A stretch of 34,019 bases of DNA from Planctomycetota bacterium (GCA_016200135.1 JACQFI010000042.1:1-34019); one strand, 5' to 3'; numbered from the stretch's first letter, positions 16,554 through 24,426 are shown. The notes: generated by a model from the letters alone, not told the origin. Translations and numbers: made by a program.

Positions 16554-17312
16554 ATGATCGCCATCGTCTCCGATGTCCATGCCAACCTTGAAGCGCTGCA
16601 GGCCGTGATGGCCGACATCGAGAAGCGCGGCATCCAGCGTGTCTTCTTCCTGGGCGATATCGTCGGCTACGGCCCCAACCCCGCGGAAGTTCTCGACTAC
16701 ATCAAGCAGTTCGAATTCTGCCTGCTCGGCAACCACGACGAAGCCTGCCTGCAAGGGCCCTCGAAGAAGTTCAACCCGGTGGCCCAGAAGGCCACCTGGT
16801 GGACGCGCAGCCAGATCTGCCCCGAAGAACTGAGCGGCTCCTTCCTCAAGCCCGGCCAGTATCAGGCGCGCAAGGACCAGTGGGCCTTCCTGCAGAGTCT
16901 CAAGCCGATGCGCATGGTCAACGAGACCATGTTCGTGCACGACACGCCCGCCGATCCCGGCTCGTGGCGCTACGTCCGCAGCCGCGAAGAGGCCGACCTC
17001 GGTTTCAAGAAGAACCCCAACGTGAAGCTCTTCTTCTTCGGGCACTCGCACCAGCCCGGCGTCTGGACCGAGACCGGCTACATCCTGCCCGAGCCCGGCC
17101 GCAAATTCGATTTCAAGAAGCGCATGCTCGTTAACGTCGGCTCCGTCGGCCAGCCCCGCGACCACGACCCGCGCGCCTGCTACGTGATCCTCGAAGCCGA
17201 CGGCTTCCGCTTCTTCCGCATCCCCTACGACGTCGCCAAGACCCAGGCCAAGATCCGCGCCACGCCCGATCTCGATCCGATCCTCGCCGACCGGTTAGGG
17301 AAGGGAGAGTAG
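16554..17312 (+). CDS. calcineurin-like metallophosphoesterase
   Basis: The product is 252 residues. All five metal-binding blocks of the family are present: SDVHAN (D7, H9), LGDIVGYGP (D35), LGNHDE (N60, H61), FVHDTP (H129) and FGHSHQPG (H164, H166). GYGPNP after the GD motif is characteristic of the YfcE/predicted phosphodiesterase (COG0639-like) subgroup. It would hydrolyse a phosphomonoester or diester with two metal ions in the cytoplasm; no signal peptide is present. The ribosome site is weak. It stands alone between the toxin-antitoxin pair and the oxidoreductase. Confidence 0.9.
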   Translation: MIAIVSDVHANLEALQAVMADIEKRGIQRVFFLGDIVGYGPNPAEVLDYIKQFEFCLLGNHDEACLQGPSKKFNPVAQKATWWTRSQICPEELSGSFLKPGQYQARKDQWAFLQSLKPMRMVNETMFVHDTPADPGSWRYVRSREEADLGFKKNPNVKLFFFGHSHQPGVWTETGYILPEPGRKFDFKKRMLVNVGSVGQPRDHDPRACYVILEADGFRFFRIPYDVAKTQAKIRATPDLDPILADRLGKGE

Positions 17313-17484
17313 TCCTCATCGCGGCCGTTCCACATGCCGCGGCCTGGAAAGGCAATGCAAATTGAAAATTGAAAAGTACAAATTGGAGGTGTTCGTAAGC
17401 CCAATTTGAGATTTGCAATTTTCAATTCTCATTTTTCAATGCAGTTCGTTTGGTGTTCTTGGCCATCGTCACGAAAGGACCTCC

Positions 17485-18489
17485 ATGCTCACCGTCGCGC
17501 TCGTCGGCTGCGCCCACATCCATACCCCCAGCTTCGTGAAGAAGCTCAAGGCCCGCGCGGACCTCCAGGTCAAGTACGTCTGGGACCACGACGCCGAACG
17601 CGCCAAGAAGAACCAGGCGGAACTCGGTGGCGCGACGGAAGTCGCCGCGGATCTCAAGCAGATCTGGGCCGACGCCGAAGTCGCGGCCGCGGTCGTCTGC
17701 TCCGAGACCGACCGCCACGAGACTTTGGTCCTCGCCGCCGCTGGGGCCAAGAAGCACCTCTTCGTCGAAAAGCCGCTCGGCATGGGCGCGAAGGACTCCT
17801 ACGCCATGGCCGCGGCCATCGAGAAGGCCGGAGTGCTCTTCCAGACCGGCTACTTCATGCGCGGCAGCCCGGTGCATCGGTTCGTGCGCGAGCAGATTCA
17901 GAAGGGCGGCTTCGGGCGCGTTACGCGCATCCGCCACAGCACCTGCCACAGCGGCGCGCTCGGCGGCTGGTTCGATAAGGAATGGCGCTGGATGGCCGAC
18001 CCCAAGATCGCCGGCTGTGGCGGCTACGGGGACCTCGGCACGCACTCGCTCGATATCCTGATGTGGCTGCTGGGCGGCATCTCCGAAGTCGCGGCGACGC
18101 TCGACAACGGCACCGCGCGCTACGCCGGCTGCGACGAGTTCGGCGAGGGCCTGCTGCGCTTCGAGAGCGGCGCGATCGGCACGCTCGCGGCGAGTTGGGA
18201 CGACTTCGCGCATCCCGTGAGCATGCTCGTCAGCGGCACCGAAGGCCACGCCTGCACCACGCCCAACGGGTTCTACTTCCAGAGCAAGCACGTGGAAGGC
18301 GCGGACGGCAAGCAGCCCTGGACGAAACTCTCCGACGCCTGGCCGCACGGGTTCGACCTCTTCCTCGACGCCGTCTCCGGCAAGCAGGACGTCCCGCTCG
18401 TCAGCGTCCGCGAAGCCGCCGCCCGCAGCGCCGTAATGGAAGCCCTCTACGAAGCCGCCCGTTCGAAGACCTGGGTGAAGCCGAAGTAA
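17485..18489 (+). CDS. Gfo/Idh/MocA-family oxidoreductase
   Basis: The product is 334 residues from the ATG at 17485, with AAAGGA six bases upstream; an in-frame ATG at 17413 would add 24 unconvincing residues from the AT-rich spacer. The Rossmann start reads VALVGCAHIHTPS, in which the usual GxGxxG is replaced by GCAHIH, while FVEKPLG (EKP 95-97) and GYGDLGTHSLDILMWLLGG are typical. It probably uses NAD(P) and a sugar-like substrate. It is only distantly similar to the protein at 6854. It ends shortly before the repeat-rich accessory island and has no pathway neighbour. Confidence 0.9.
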   Translation: MLTVALVGCAHIHTPSFVKKLKARADLQVKYVWDHDAERAKKNQAELGGATEVAADLKQIWADAEVAAAVVCSETDRHETLVLAAAGAKKHLFVEKPLGMGAKDSYAMAAAIEKAGVLFQTGYFMRGSPVHRFVREQIQKGGFGRVTRIRHSTCHSGALGGWFDKEWRWMADPKIAGCGGYGDLGTHSLDILMWLLGGISEVAATLDNGTARYAGCDEFGEGLLRFESGAIGTLAASWDDFAHPVSMLVSGTEGHACTTPNGFYFQSKHVEGADGKQPWTKLSDAWPHGFDLFLDAVSGKQDVPLVSVREAAARSAVMEALYEAARSKTWVKPK

Positions 18490-18501
18490 GATTTGCTGGG
18501 T

Positions 18502-18519
18502 GGCCCGGACCATCGGGCC
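18502..18519 (+). terminator. GC hairpin after the oxidoreductase gene
   Basis: GGCCCG and CGGGCC form a 6-bp stem with a 6-base loop, 12 bases past the stop at 18489. No T run follows, so it may be part of a repeat rather than a classical terminator. Confidence 0.35.
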
Positions 18520-18574
18520 GGGTGAGCGCAGCGAACGGTAAGCCTCAAAATGATTGTTGTTGCTAGAGGATGGA

Positions 18575-18725
18575 AATTCGGGGAGAGAGCCGACACAGCA
18601 CTTTATTTTTAGAGTGTGCTCTGTCCCGAATGGCACATAGTTAAGGCTCAAATGATGGCGTCGGACGCAGGGCGCTCGATGCGCAATCGGGCCAACTGTG
18701 TGCCATTCTGCTCTGTCCCCGAATT
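18575..18725. repeat. nested inverted repeat element (ATTCGGGGA family)
   Basis: AATTCGGGGAGAGAGC (18575-18590) is inverted at 18710-18725 (15 of 16 matches). Inside, GAATGGCACATAGTT (18628-18642) is inverted at 18695-18708 (nearly perfect), and a further copy of GCTCTGTCCCGAA lies at 18618. The ATTCGGGGACAG-type motif resembles repeats associated with RAYT transposases in other bacteria. The 317-base gap 18490-18806 holds no other gene; upstream of 18807 it has only a ribosome site. Confidence 0.7.
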
Positions 18726-18806
18726 ACTCATGCGAACTTTCGTTCAAAATATCGAGAGGGTGCCACTCTAAGAGGTAGATTCGTCTGCACGAGCAAGGAG
18801 GGACAG

Positions 18807-19370
18807 ATGAGCAATTTCTTTGATGGAATAAGAGATATTTATGCCAAACATGGGAGGTTGTTTGAGCTTCCTCCGGGGTGTTCATTAAATAAAATTAGAG
18901 AATTTGAAAACATGTTGGCATGGGAATTCCCTAGTTCTTTTTCAGAACTTTACTTAATGGCCAATGGCTCTGGGAAATGTGCGATTGGAGCATTTCAATT
19001 TCGAAATACACCAATTCCCTTTGGCTTCATATCTCTTGAACGTTGCGTTAAAGAGAAGAAACTTTTCCCATGGGCCTACGAGCATCTAAACCCTAAATCC
19101 AGTCAGTTCGAAAAAGAACCAAAAGTAAACGCGTATCGCATGCGTAGCTGGATTCCTATTGCAAGGGACAAGATCGGATTAGGTGGAGCCCTATTTTTCG
19201 ATCCGTGTCCAGGACCATTGGGTACTGAGGGGCAAATTGTGTTTTGTGATGTTACGGAATTGTTTGTTCTGTGCTCCAGTTTCAATGACCTGTGCGACAC
19301 TTTTGCTGATGGGCTCGAAAGGTATTGGAAAATGATGGATTCGGAAGATGCAACATTTGGCTTGTACTAA
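18807..19370 (+). CDS. SMI1/KNR4 (SUKH) family protein
   Basis: The product is 187 residues; AAGGAGGG directly precedes the ATG. The N-terminal helices IREFENMLAWEFPSSFSELY followed by MANGSG, the central WIPIARDKIG with GGALFFDPCPGPLGTEGQIV, and the C-terminal helix FNDLCDTFADGLERYW are the SUKH-1 pattern. In bacteria SUKH proteins mostly act as immunity proteins that bind and neutralise polymorphic toxins or contact-dependent inhibition nucleases. No toxin gene is seen on either side. The gene is clearly AT-richer than its neighbours and uses A/T-ending codons, a sign of recent transfer. Confidence 0.85.
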   Translation: MSNFFDGIRDIYAKHGRLFELPPGCSLNKIREFENMLAWEFPSSFSELYLMANGSGKCAIGAFQFRNTPIPFGFISLERCVKEKKLFPWAYEHLNPKSSQFEKEPKVNAYRMRSWIPIARDKIGLGGALFFDPCPGPLGTEGQIVFCDVTELFVLCSSFNDLCDTFADGLERYWKMMDSEDATFGLY

Positions 19371-19413
19371 GAGCGCGTCCTAAAACCTAAAGGCTGGTGG
19401 CATTGTCTGACCC

Positions 19414-20085
19414 TCACGGCCGCGCCGTGCGCTCGAAAAACTGGTGCCACTGGCTGCGGCTGTATGCATCCAGTGCGGGGCTGTCGGGATCGTCCCTCAG
19501 TCGTTCGTCCCAGGCGTTCACGGTCAAAGGTTCTCCGTCCCGTTTTCCCAGTTCCAGCCACCGGAAACTCGACCAACGCCACAGTCCCGCGAACTTCACC
19601 AGCTTTCGCTTCACCGGATTCAAGTGGCAGTAGACCGCCTTCTCCCACGCTTTCTCCAGAGACCAGATATTCTTATCGTGTCCCGGACCCTCCTGCCAGA
19701 ACCGAAAACAGGCTTTTCCGGGACGCTCTTGCACGACAAGCCTCTTGAGTATAGCCGCATTCCTTTTCTTCAACGCATTCAGAATTCGTTTCGATGCCGA
19801 TTGCTTAAGCTGCTTCCGAAAAGCAGACACCTCGTAAACGGTTCGCCGAGGTTTGACCAACAGATGAACGTGTTCAGGCATGAAGACGTAAGCCCATAGA
19901 GCCATGTCGTGTTCGGCGCAGGCCGTTTTCACCGCCTGCGCCAGCCACGTCCGCCAGGTATCGTTGGTCAACAGCGGGATGCGGCGATAGCAGGAAAACG
20001 TGAGGAAGTGCGCGTGACCCGGAACGTTAAACGTCCTGACTCGTTTGCGATGCGGTTCGCGGCTCGCATTCATGCTTCCAATCAT
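19414..20085 (-). CDS. REP-associated tyrosine transposase (Y1_Tnp, IS200-like)
   Basis: The product is 223 residues from the ATG at 20085; an ATG at 20073 is an alternative and neither has a good ribosome site. The HUH metal site is EHVHLL (H72, H74), preceded by WAYVFMP. Further on come FWQEGPGHDKNIWS (129-142) and the family hallmark YCHLNPVK (152-159), then GLWRWSS. RAYTs are single-copy IS200-like single-strand nucleases that cut and join REP sequences and are thought to spread them through the genome. The last residues (RSQWHQFFE) are encoded inside the downstream REP copy, so gene and repeat overlap. The gene looks intact. Confidence 0.9.
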   Translation of the reverse strand: MIGSMNASREPHRKRVRTFNVPGHAHFLTFSCYRRIPLLTNDTWRTWLAQAVKTACAEHDMALWAYVFMPEHVHLLVKPRRTVYEVSAFRKQLKQSASKRILNALKKRNAAILKRLVVQERPGKACFRFWQEGPGHDKNIWSLEKAWEKAVYCHLNPVKRKLVKFAGLWRWSSFRWLELGKRDGEPLTVNAWDERLRDDPDSPALDAYSRSQWHQFFERTARP

Positions 20086-20117
20086 GCCGAAATACTGCGC
20101 TCAATTCAAGCGCCCGG

Positions 20118-20145
20118 CACTGGCTGCAAACGACCGCAGCCAGTG
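20118..20145. repeat. REP hairpin upstream of the RAYT gene
   Basis: CACTGGCTGC and GCAGCCAGTG form a perfect 10-bp stem with an 8-base loop, 33 bases upstream of the transposase start. The right arm extends into the 19-bp sequence that is repeated in inverse orientation at 19441-19459. Confidence 0.8.
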
Positions 20146-20216
20146 GCACCAGATCGAAAAGCCCTAGCCGCGATCGCTGGCGCCTCCAGTGCCACCAGCC
20201 AACATTCACAACAAAA

Positions 20217-20381
20217 TCACCCCGACCTGTACTTGGCCGAAGGCTTACATTTGATCGAGTCGCGCGAGTCCGACAACAAAATGATCAGGCCGTTCCGAAA
20301 GACTGCTTTGGACTTGGTCGAAAAACGCAATCGATCGAGTTCGTCCCACTGCGAAACCCGCAACTTGATACCCCAGCCCAT
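20217..20381 (-). pseudogene. N-terminal remnant of an IS630-type transposase
   Basis: 54 residues follow a perfect ribosome site (AGGAGGTGATC directly before the ATG at 20381). The start MGWGIKLRVSQWDELDRL and then STKSKAVFRNGLIILLSD match the opening helix-turn-helix of IS630/Tc1-like transposases (typically E-L-ERL, then R-R--IILL---G). The homology stops around residue 42 and a stop follows 12 codons later, so the DDE catalytic part is missing. The end lies just 17 bases from the border of the RAYT unit. Confidence 0.6.
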
Positions 20382-20410
20382 GATCACCTCCTGGCGCCTC
20401 TGTCGCCAGA

Positions 20411-20456
20411 AGATACATCGGCACATTGTGTACAGATACATCGGCACATTGTGTAC
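20411..20456. repeat. perfect 23-bp tandem duplication
   Basis: AGATACATCGGCACATTGTG plus TAC occurs twice without spacer (20411-20433, 20434-20456), followed by AGAAAAATG. It lies just upstream of the IS630 remnant start. Short end-repeats of this kind occur at insertion-sequence termini. Confidence 0.8.
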
Positions 20457-20541
20457 AGAAAAATGATTCATTCTGCGGGTCTACTTAGAAGGCGGAGATG
20501 ATGACGGGGAGGGGAGGGCAATGGGAAGGGGATGGTTGAGA

Positions 20542-21135
20542 TTACTTCATTGCCGTAACCGCCTTCCTTCGCTCCCGGAACCATCGAATCACGCGCCACA
20601 GCCACAACGAGCCGAAGATGATGGTAAGCCAGACCTCGGGGCGATAGAAGTGGCCCCACCACCATTCGGGGAAACGGCGATGCAAAACTATTATCTTTGG
20701 GTTCGTTAGCCTACCATTTCTTAGGACCCCGCATGCAAACAAAAGAGTATCATCGTCCTCAAATCCTATTGGATGGTAAGAATCGTTATTTGTTTCAAGC
20801 TTTACTTCGATTTCACAAAGCTGTTTCCCATATTCCCAGGAATTTAGTGGGCGGGTTGACTTGCTGTTAGCTTGCTTTTTGCCTGCTTCGTGGATTGAGA
20901 CAAGACCCTCTGCCCATAAAATCCAGCGGGTGAGGTCGGGAGATTCAAGTGGAGGCCGCTCTGTTTCTTCGTCTGGGAACCATGAATCATAGTCCTTTTC
21001 CTTATACAATGCCCAAAACCCTTGTTCTTGATGCCATGCTTCATTTCCGCTGAATAAAATACCCAAAACCGAGCCAGTAAATAAGCACGCGAGAAGCGTA
21101 CCCAATAAACCGAACCGAATAGCGAACATGGCCAT
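20542..21135 (-). CDS. hypothetical membrane protein
   Basis: The product is 197 residues starting MAMFAIRFG; no ribosome site is visible. A first membrane helix covers residues ~5-27 (GLLGTLLACLFTGSVLGILF) and a second ~165-180 (VWLTIIFGSLWLW), followed by a basic tail RVIRWFRERRKA. The middle ~130 residues would be on the outer side and are polar (WFPDEETERPPLESPDLTRW). No family was recognised. It is AT-richer than the core genes and sits between two transposase remnants, so it is probably cargo of the accessory island. Confidence 0.7.
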   Translation of the reverse strand: MAMFAIRFGLLGTLLACLFTGSVLGILFSGNEAWHQEQGFWALYKEKDYDSWFPDEETERPPLESPDLTRWILWAEGLVSIHEAGKKQANSKSTRPLNSWEYGKQLCEIEVKLETNNDSYHPIGFEDDDTLLFACGVLRNGRLTNPKIIVLHRRFPEWWWGHFYRPEVWLTIIFGSLWLWRVIRWFRERRKAVTAMK

Positions 21136-21198
21136 TTATTTGTTACTACTTTAAAAGTGGTTTGCCATTGCAATCCTTAAGTACGGGCACTGTGCCCC

Positions 21199-21729
21199 CT
21201 ACGAAATTCTTGCCCAAAGTGAGCGCTTAATGGGTGGAGAAAATCGCCTCCTCCTGATCGAAAGAAAACCGCGCTGTATGAGAGCGCGGGTGATGCAGGC
21301 GCGTTGGACGGCCTCATCATCGCGTTTGCTGCCTTCGAGTAACGGCAAGATACCCCATTCCTGGCGGACTACCGGGCGGGCGCGTTTTACTTCCGCGAGC
21401 AGACGTTCCCGGTCTTCTTTCGTAAGCGGGTTGCGCTGCATCCAGGTTTCGAGCGGCGACTCGCCGTTGTGGCCCCACGGGCGGGCGAGTTCGTTGCTCT
21501 GGAGCCGGGCCGCCTCCACATCGTCGCAGGTCCATTCGCCTGGGCGTTCATAGCGTGCGGCCTCATGATGGGCGCGGGTCTGGAGCGATCCGATTCCGGC
21601 TTCGATGCTGCCATTGTACTTCGGATAGTAGCGCCGCAGAGAAAAGCGCCCGCAGGCCGATGCCTGGACCGGCCAGACAGTACGCTGCCAGCCTTTTATG
21701 AAGGACTGAACCACGAGTTCTAACCTCAT
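21199..21729 (-). pseudogene. C-terminal fragment of a DDE integrase/transposase
   Basis: Up to 176 codons are open, but only from about RRYYPKYNGSIEAGIGSL does it resemble the C-terminal part of rve-type integrases: P-YNGSIE (with the last catalytic Glu), the pattern W-DDVEAARLQSNELARPWG, and a SPLETW segment as in integrase-core transposases. The first and second catalytic aspartates and the N-terminal half are missing, since upstream (above 21730) no matching sequence is seen. The end RRRRFSPPIKRSLWARIS appears to be the natural C-terminus. It is a degraded insertion sequence. Confidence 0.65.
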
Positions 21730-21918
21730 AAGCGCGATAAGGTTAGAAGGTCCTAAAACCTGCTTTGTTTTGATCTTTAACTTGGCCGAATAGGTGTATA
21801 TGTATAGACGTCTAGCAACCGAGGTCTTTCCGCATTAAAGGTGCGTCCAACTTAGAGGTTTTGCCTTACCAAACAAAGTAGGGCCTCGCGCCGAACCAAC
21901 TGTTAAGAGGAGAATGCG

Positions 21919-23847
21919 ATGCGCGTGATTCGGTCGATGATGCTGGTCCTGTTCGCGTTAGCCGGAATCTCGCTGCTGCGCGCCACCGAAGGCGGCGTCG
22001 GCGATCCGCAGCTTCGGACCGACCATCCCTTCTGGCCGGGCGAGCTCTCGTGTTCCACCTTCGAGCGCCTCTTCCAGACCCAGTCGGAACTCTACACGCG
22101 CATCACGGGCCGCAAGACCGATACCGACGAGGACAAGGCCATCGCGAGCTGGTACTGGCGGAACATCCACTATTTCCACTGCTCGCTGCTGCCGGAACCG
22201 GACATCTTCAAGAAAGGCGCGCCGGAAGTGACGCGCGACTACTGGGCGGGCGTCTTCTCCTACGGCCACGGAATGTGCCAGGAGAACCACTACCAGTACA
22301 ACGCCGAGATGGAATACCTGCTTGGCCACTGCCGCAGCCGCGCGTCGATCGTCAGCGGCCACACTTCTTTTGAAGTGGATGTCAGCGGCGGCACGTACGA
22401 CAAGGGCAAATGGGTGCTGCTGGACAGCGACATCACCACCGTCTGCTTCGACAAAGAACAGAAGGCGATGATGAACATCGAGGAGTTGATCAAGGTCAAT
22501 CGCAGCCAGTACCTGACCAACCGCCCCGCCAAGGACAACCGCTCGTGGCTCCCGGAACTCTACCCCGGCGACGGCGTGGGCACGTACTCGCAGATCAAGG
22601 CGTACGCGCCGGAGAGCGGCTATGCGGTCGCGCCGCCCATCGTTCACTTGCGCCCAGGCGAAAAGCTGCGCCGCTTCCCGCGGCCGGGGCTGGGCGAAGG
22701 TGAGAAGGGCACCCTCGCCTTCTGGGGCATCTGCGTCGACGGCTTCGACGGCCCCAACCGCCACGCCACCTATTGCACCGATCCCAGCAAGTACTTCAAC
22801 GCGACCGCCCGGCCGAACATGGAGAGCGACCCGAACAAGCGCGGCCGCTTCGGCAACGCGCTCTTCACCTACAAGCCCGACTTCGGCAGCGGTTCATACA
22901 AAGAAGGCGTCGCCGCCGAAGACCCCGAGTCCATCGTCATCGAGCACAGTTCGCCCTTTATCGTCGCCTGCGTGCCGGCGAACAAGAAGTGCCTCGACCC
23001 CGGCGCGAAGCTGGGCCTGGTGCTGAACGGAAAGGCCGCCTGCAAGGTCTGCGTCTCCGTAGACGCGATGAAGACCTTCTCGGACCCGGTGGACTTCTCC
23101 GACGGCCTGGACCTCACCGATCTCGTCAAAGGCCATTACCAGTACTGGCTCAAGTTCATGGCCGCGCCCAAGGATCTCGCGGGCAAGGACATCGTCATCA
23201 AGACCCTGTGCATGGCCAACGGGTACGTGATGCCGCACTTGAAAGGCGGCGAGACACAGGTGACCTTCAACGCCGGCGGGACGGCCGTCGAGTCCATCGG
23301 GCCGCAGGCCGAATCCATCGCGAAGAATATCGTCGACGGCGGCCTGGATAAGCCGTCGTTCACGGTAAAGCTCAAGAGTCCGCACGGCGAGAAGATCAAG
23401 AGCGTCTGCTGGGCCACGCGCTCCCCGACCGGCTGCCCGCCCAAGCCCGACCTCGCTTTCAAGGCCGAATACTCCAAGGACGGCAAGGAATGGAAGGTCC
23501 TCAAGGACGACTGGCGCATCGTCTCGCCGATTCCCATGAACGCGCCCGACACCTGGTCGCAGTCGTTCTTCTTCGGCTCCAAGGACCTCGATGGCGAGAG
23601 CTCCGGCGAAGTGCAGGTCCGCATCAGCAACAACATGGGCAAGACCTATCAGATGGGCCAGTTCTCCATCGTCTACGAAGTGAATAACGACGCCAAGACC
23701 AAGGTCGCCTACTGCTGGGATGAAGACGGCAGCGAGAAGACCGCCGAACACGTCTACCCCGCCGGCGCGAAGATGGACACGTCCTGGAAGATCCCCACGG
23801 GCAAGAACCCCAAGGTGAAGTGGGTGGAGATGGAACCCGCCAATTAG
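21919..23847 (+). CDS. large secreted transglutaminase-like protein
   Basis: The product is 642 residues, with GAGGAG six or so bases before the ATG. A signal peptide spans residues ~1-22. The N-terminal domain has the order of a transglutaminase-like (papain-fold) core: DKAIASWYWRNIHYF, then YGHGMCQENHY with candidate nucleophile C120, SGHTSFEVDV with H148, and WVLLDSDIT with D169. Later parts are beta-rich (SPFIVACVPAN; VSVDAMKTF; VQVRISNNMGK) and resemble exported proteins with carbohydrate-like or Ig-like modules. The substrate is unknown; family members hydrolyse or cross-link peptide amides. 21730-21918 upstream is AT-rich with a TAGACGTCTA palindrome (21805-21814). The protein seems complete. 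Confidence 0.8.
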   Translation: MRVIRSMMLVLFALAGISLLRATEGGVGDPQLRTDHPFWPGELSCSTFERLFQTQSELYTRITGRKTDTDEDKAIASWYWRNIHYFHCSLLPEPDIFKKGAPEVTRDYWAGVFSYGHGMCQENHYQYNAEMEYLLGHCRSRASIVSGHTSFEVDVSGGTYDKGKWVLLDSDITTVCFDKEQKAMMNIEELIKVNRSQYLTNRPAKDNRSWLPELYPGDGVGTYSQIKAYAPESGYAVAPPIVHLRPGEKLRRFPRPGLGEGEKGTLAFWGICVDGFDGPNRHATYCTDPSKYFNATARPNMESDPNKRGRFGNALFTYKPDFGSGSYKEGVAAEDPESIVIEHSSPFIVACVPANKKCLDPGAKLGLVLNGKAACKVCVSVDAMKTFSDPVDFSDGLDLTDLVKGHYQYWLKFMAAPKDLAGKDIVIKTLCMANGYVMPHLKGGETQVTFNAGGTAVESIGPQAESIAKNIVDGGLDKPSFTVKLKSPHGEKIKSVCWATRSPTGCPPKPDLAFKAEYSKDGKEWKVLKDDWRIVSPIPMNAPDTWSQSFFFGSKDLDGESSGEVQVRISNNMGKTYQMGQFSIVYEVNNDAKTKVAYCWDEDGSEKTAEHVYPAGAKMDTSWKIPTGKNPKVKWVEMEPAN

Positions 23848-23923
23848 CCTGAGCCTGTCACCGCCTGCCCCTCTCGCCAAAAAAGGAGAGGGGCAGCGGT
23901 TGGATGAGAGTAGTATGCGGATC

Positions 23924-24118
23924 TCAAATGGCCTTGCGGCTGGCAATCAGCCCCCAGATGCAAAGAATCCCGGCCACCACCACGGCTACCCAAGAGGCCC
24001 AGACCGGCACGAACTCCGTTCCAATCTGCACGGGCCATTGGTTGTAGGCGCGCAGCCCTTGCACCACCGCCACCACGCCGAAGATTACGCCTGAAATCAC
24101 TAAGTATGAATTTTTCAT
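23924..24118 (-). CDS. small two-helix inner-membrane protein
   Basis: The product is 64 residues from the ATG at 24118, with AAGGAG eight bases upstream. Two membrane helices (SYLVISGVIFGVVAVVQGL and WVAVVVAGILCIWGLIA) flank a conserved-looking loop RAYNQWPVQIGTEFVPVWASW. It resembles a widespread family of small uncharacterised membrane proteins that share the pattern I-GVIF and P-W-SW-----AG. It is convergent with the transglutaminase-like gene, 76 bases from it. Confidence 0.75.
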   Translation of the reverse strand: MKNSYLVISGVIFGVVAVVQGLRAYNQWPVQIGTEFVPVWASWVAVVVAGILCIWGLIASRKAI

Positions 24119-24426
24119 AAGTACTCTCCTTGCCGTCTTTCCACTACATCGGGCATAGCACGTCCATACGTTCCACAACCTTCATTCTACCACTACTTGT
24201 CCCCGGTTGCGTTTTATTAGAGGATGCAAAGGGCCCAATTGCGCCTTTTGCGCACTCTGTGTAATTAGATTGCGCGTCCGAGGACGATTTTTAGGCTCCG
24301 CGTTTTGCATCCGCTCGCATTTTTGAGTCGCTTTCGGATAAGTCGCTTTTGTACGCTCTGACTGGTGCTAGAATTGCGCTCGCTTGGCCGCTATTGCGAA
24401 ACGTTCACCAGTTAGAGGAGACGTCT
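24119..24426. other. 308-base gap with inverted repeat upstream of the GTPase
   Basis: No gene is seen. GGATGCAAA (24222-24230) is inverted at 24304-24312, enclosing a small GCGCCTTTTGCGC hairpin (24241-24253). ATTGCGC occurs three times (about 24239, 24269 and 24373). A TAGAAT box just before the GTPase leader could be a -10 element, but no convincing -35 fits at 17 bases. Confidence 0.5.

Larger units (their letters stand above)
19392..20200. mobile_element. RAYT unit bounded by inverted repeats
   Basis: GGCTGGTGGCATTG at 19392-19405 is matched in inverse by CCAGTGCCACCAGCC at 20186-20200. Inside, a 19-bp perfect inverted pair (CTGGTGCCACTGGCTGCGG at 19441-19459 and its complement at 20134-20152) flanks the transposase gene. 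One extra REP hairpin, CACTGGCTGC/GCAGCCAGTG, lies at 20118-20145. The layout is that of a RAYT gene flanked by its own REP sequences. Confidence 0.75.
19377..21761. mobile_element. accessory island bordered by 12-bp direct repeat
   Basis: GTCCTAAAACCT is found at 19377-19388 (just after the SUKH gene) and at 21750-21761. Between them lie the RAYT unit, the IS630 remnant, the unknown membrane protein and the integrase fragment. A shared ACTTGGCCGAA also occurs at about 20230 and 21778. The repeats may be a target duplication or leftovers of insertion-sequence ends; the boundary is a hypothesis. Confidence 0.45.
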
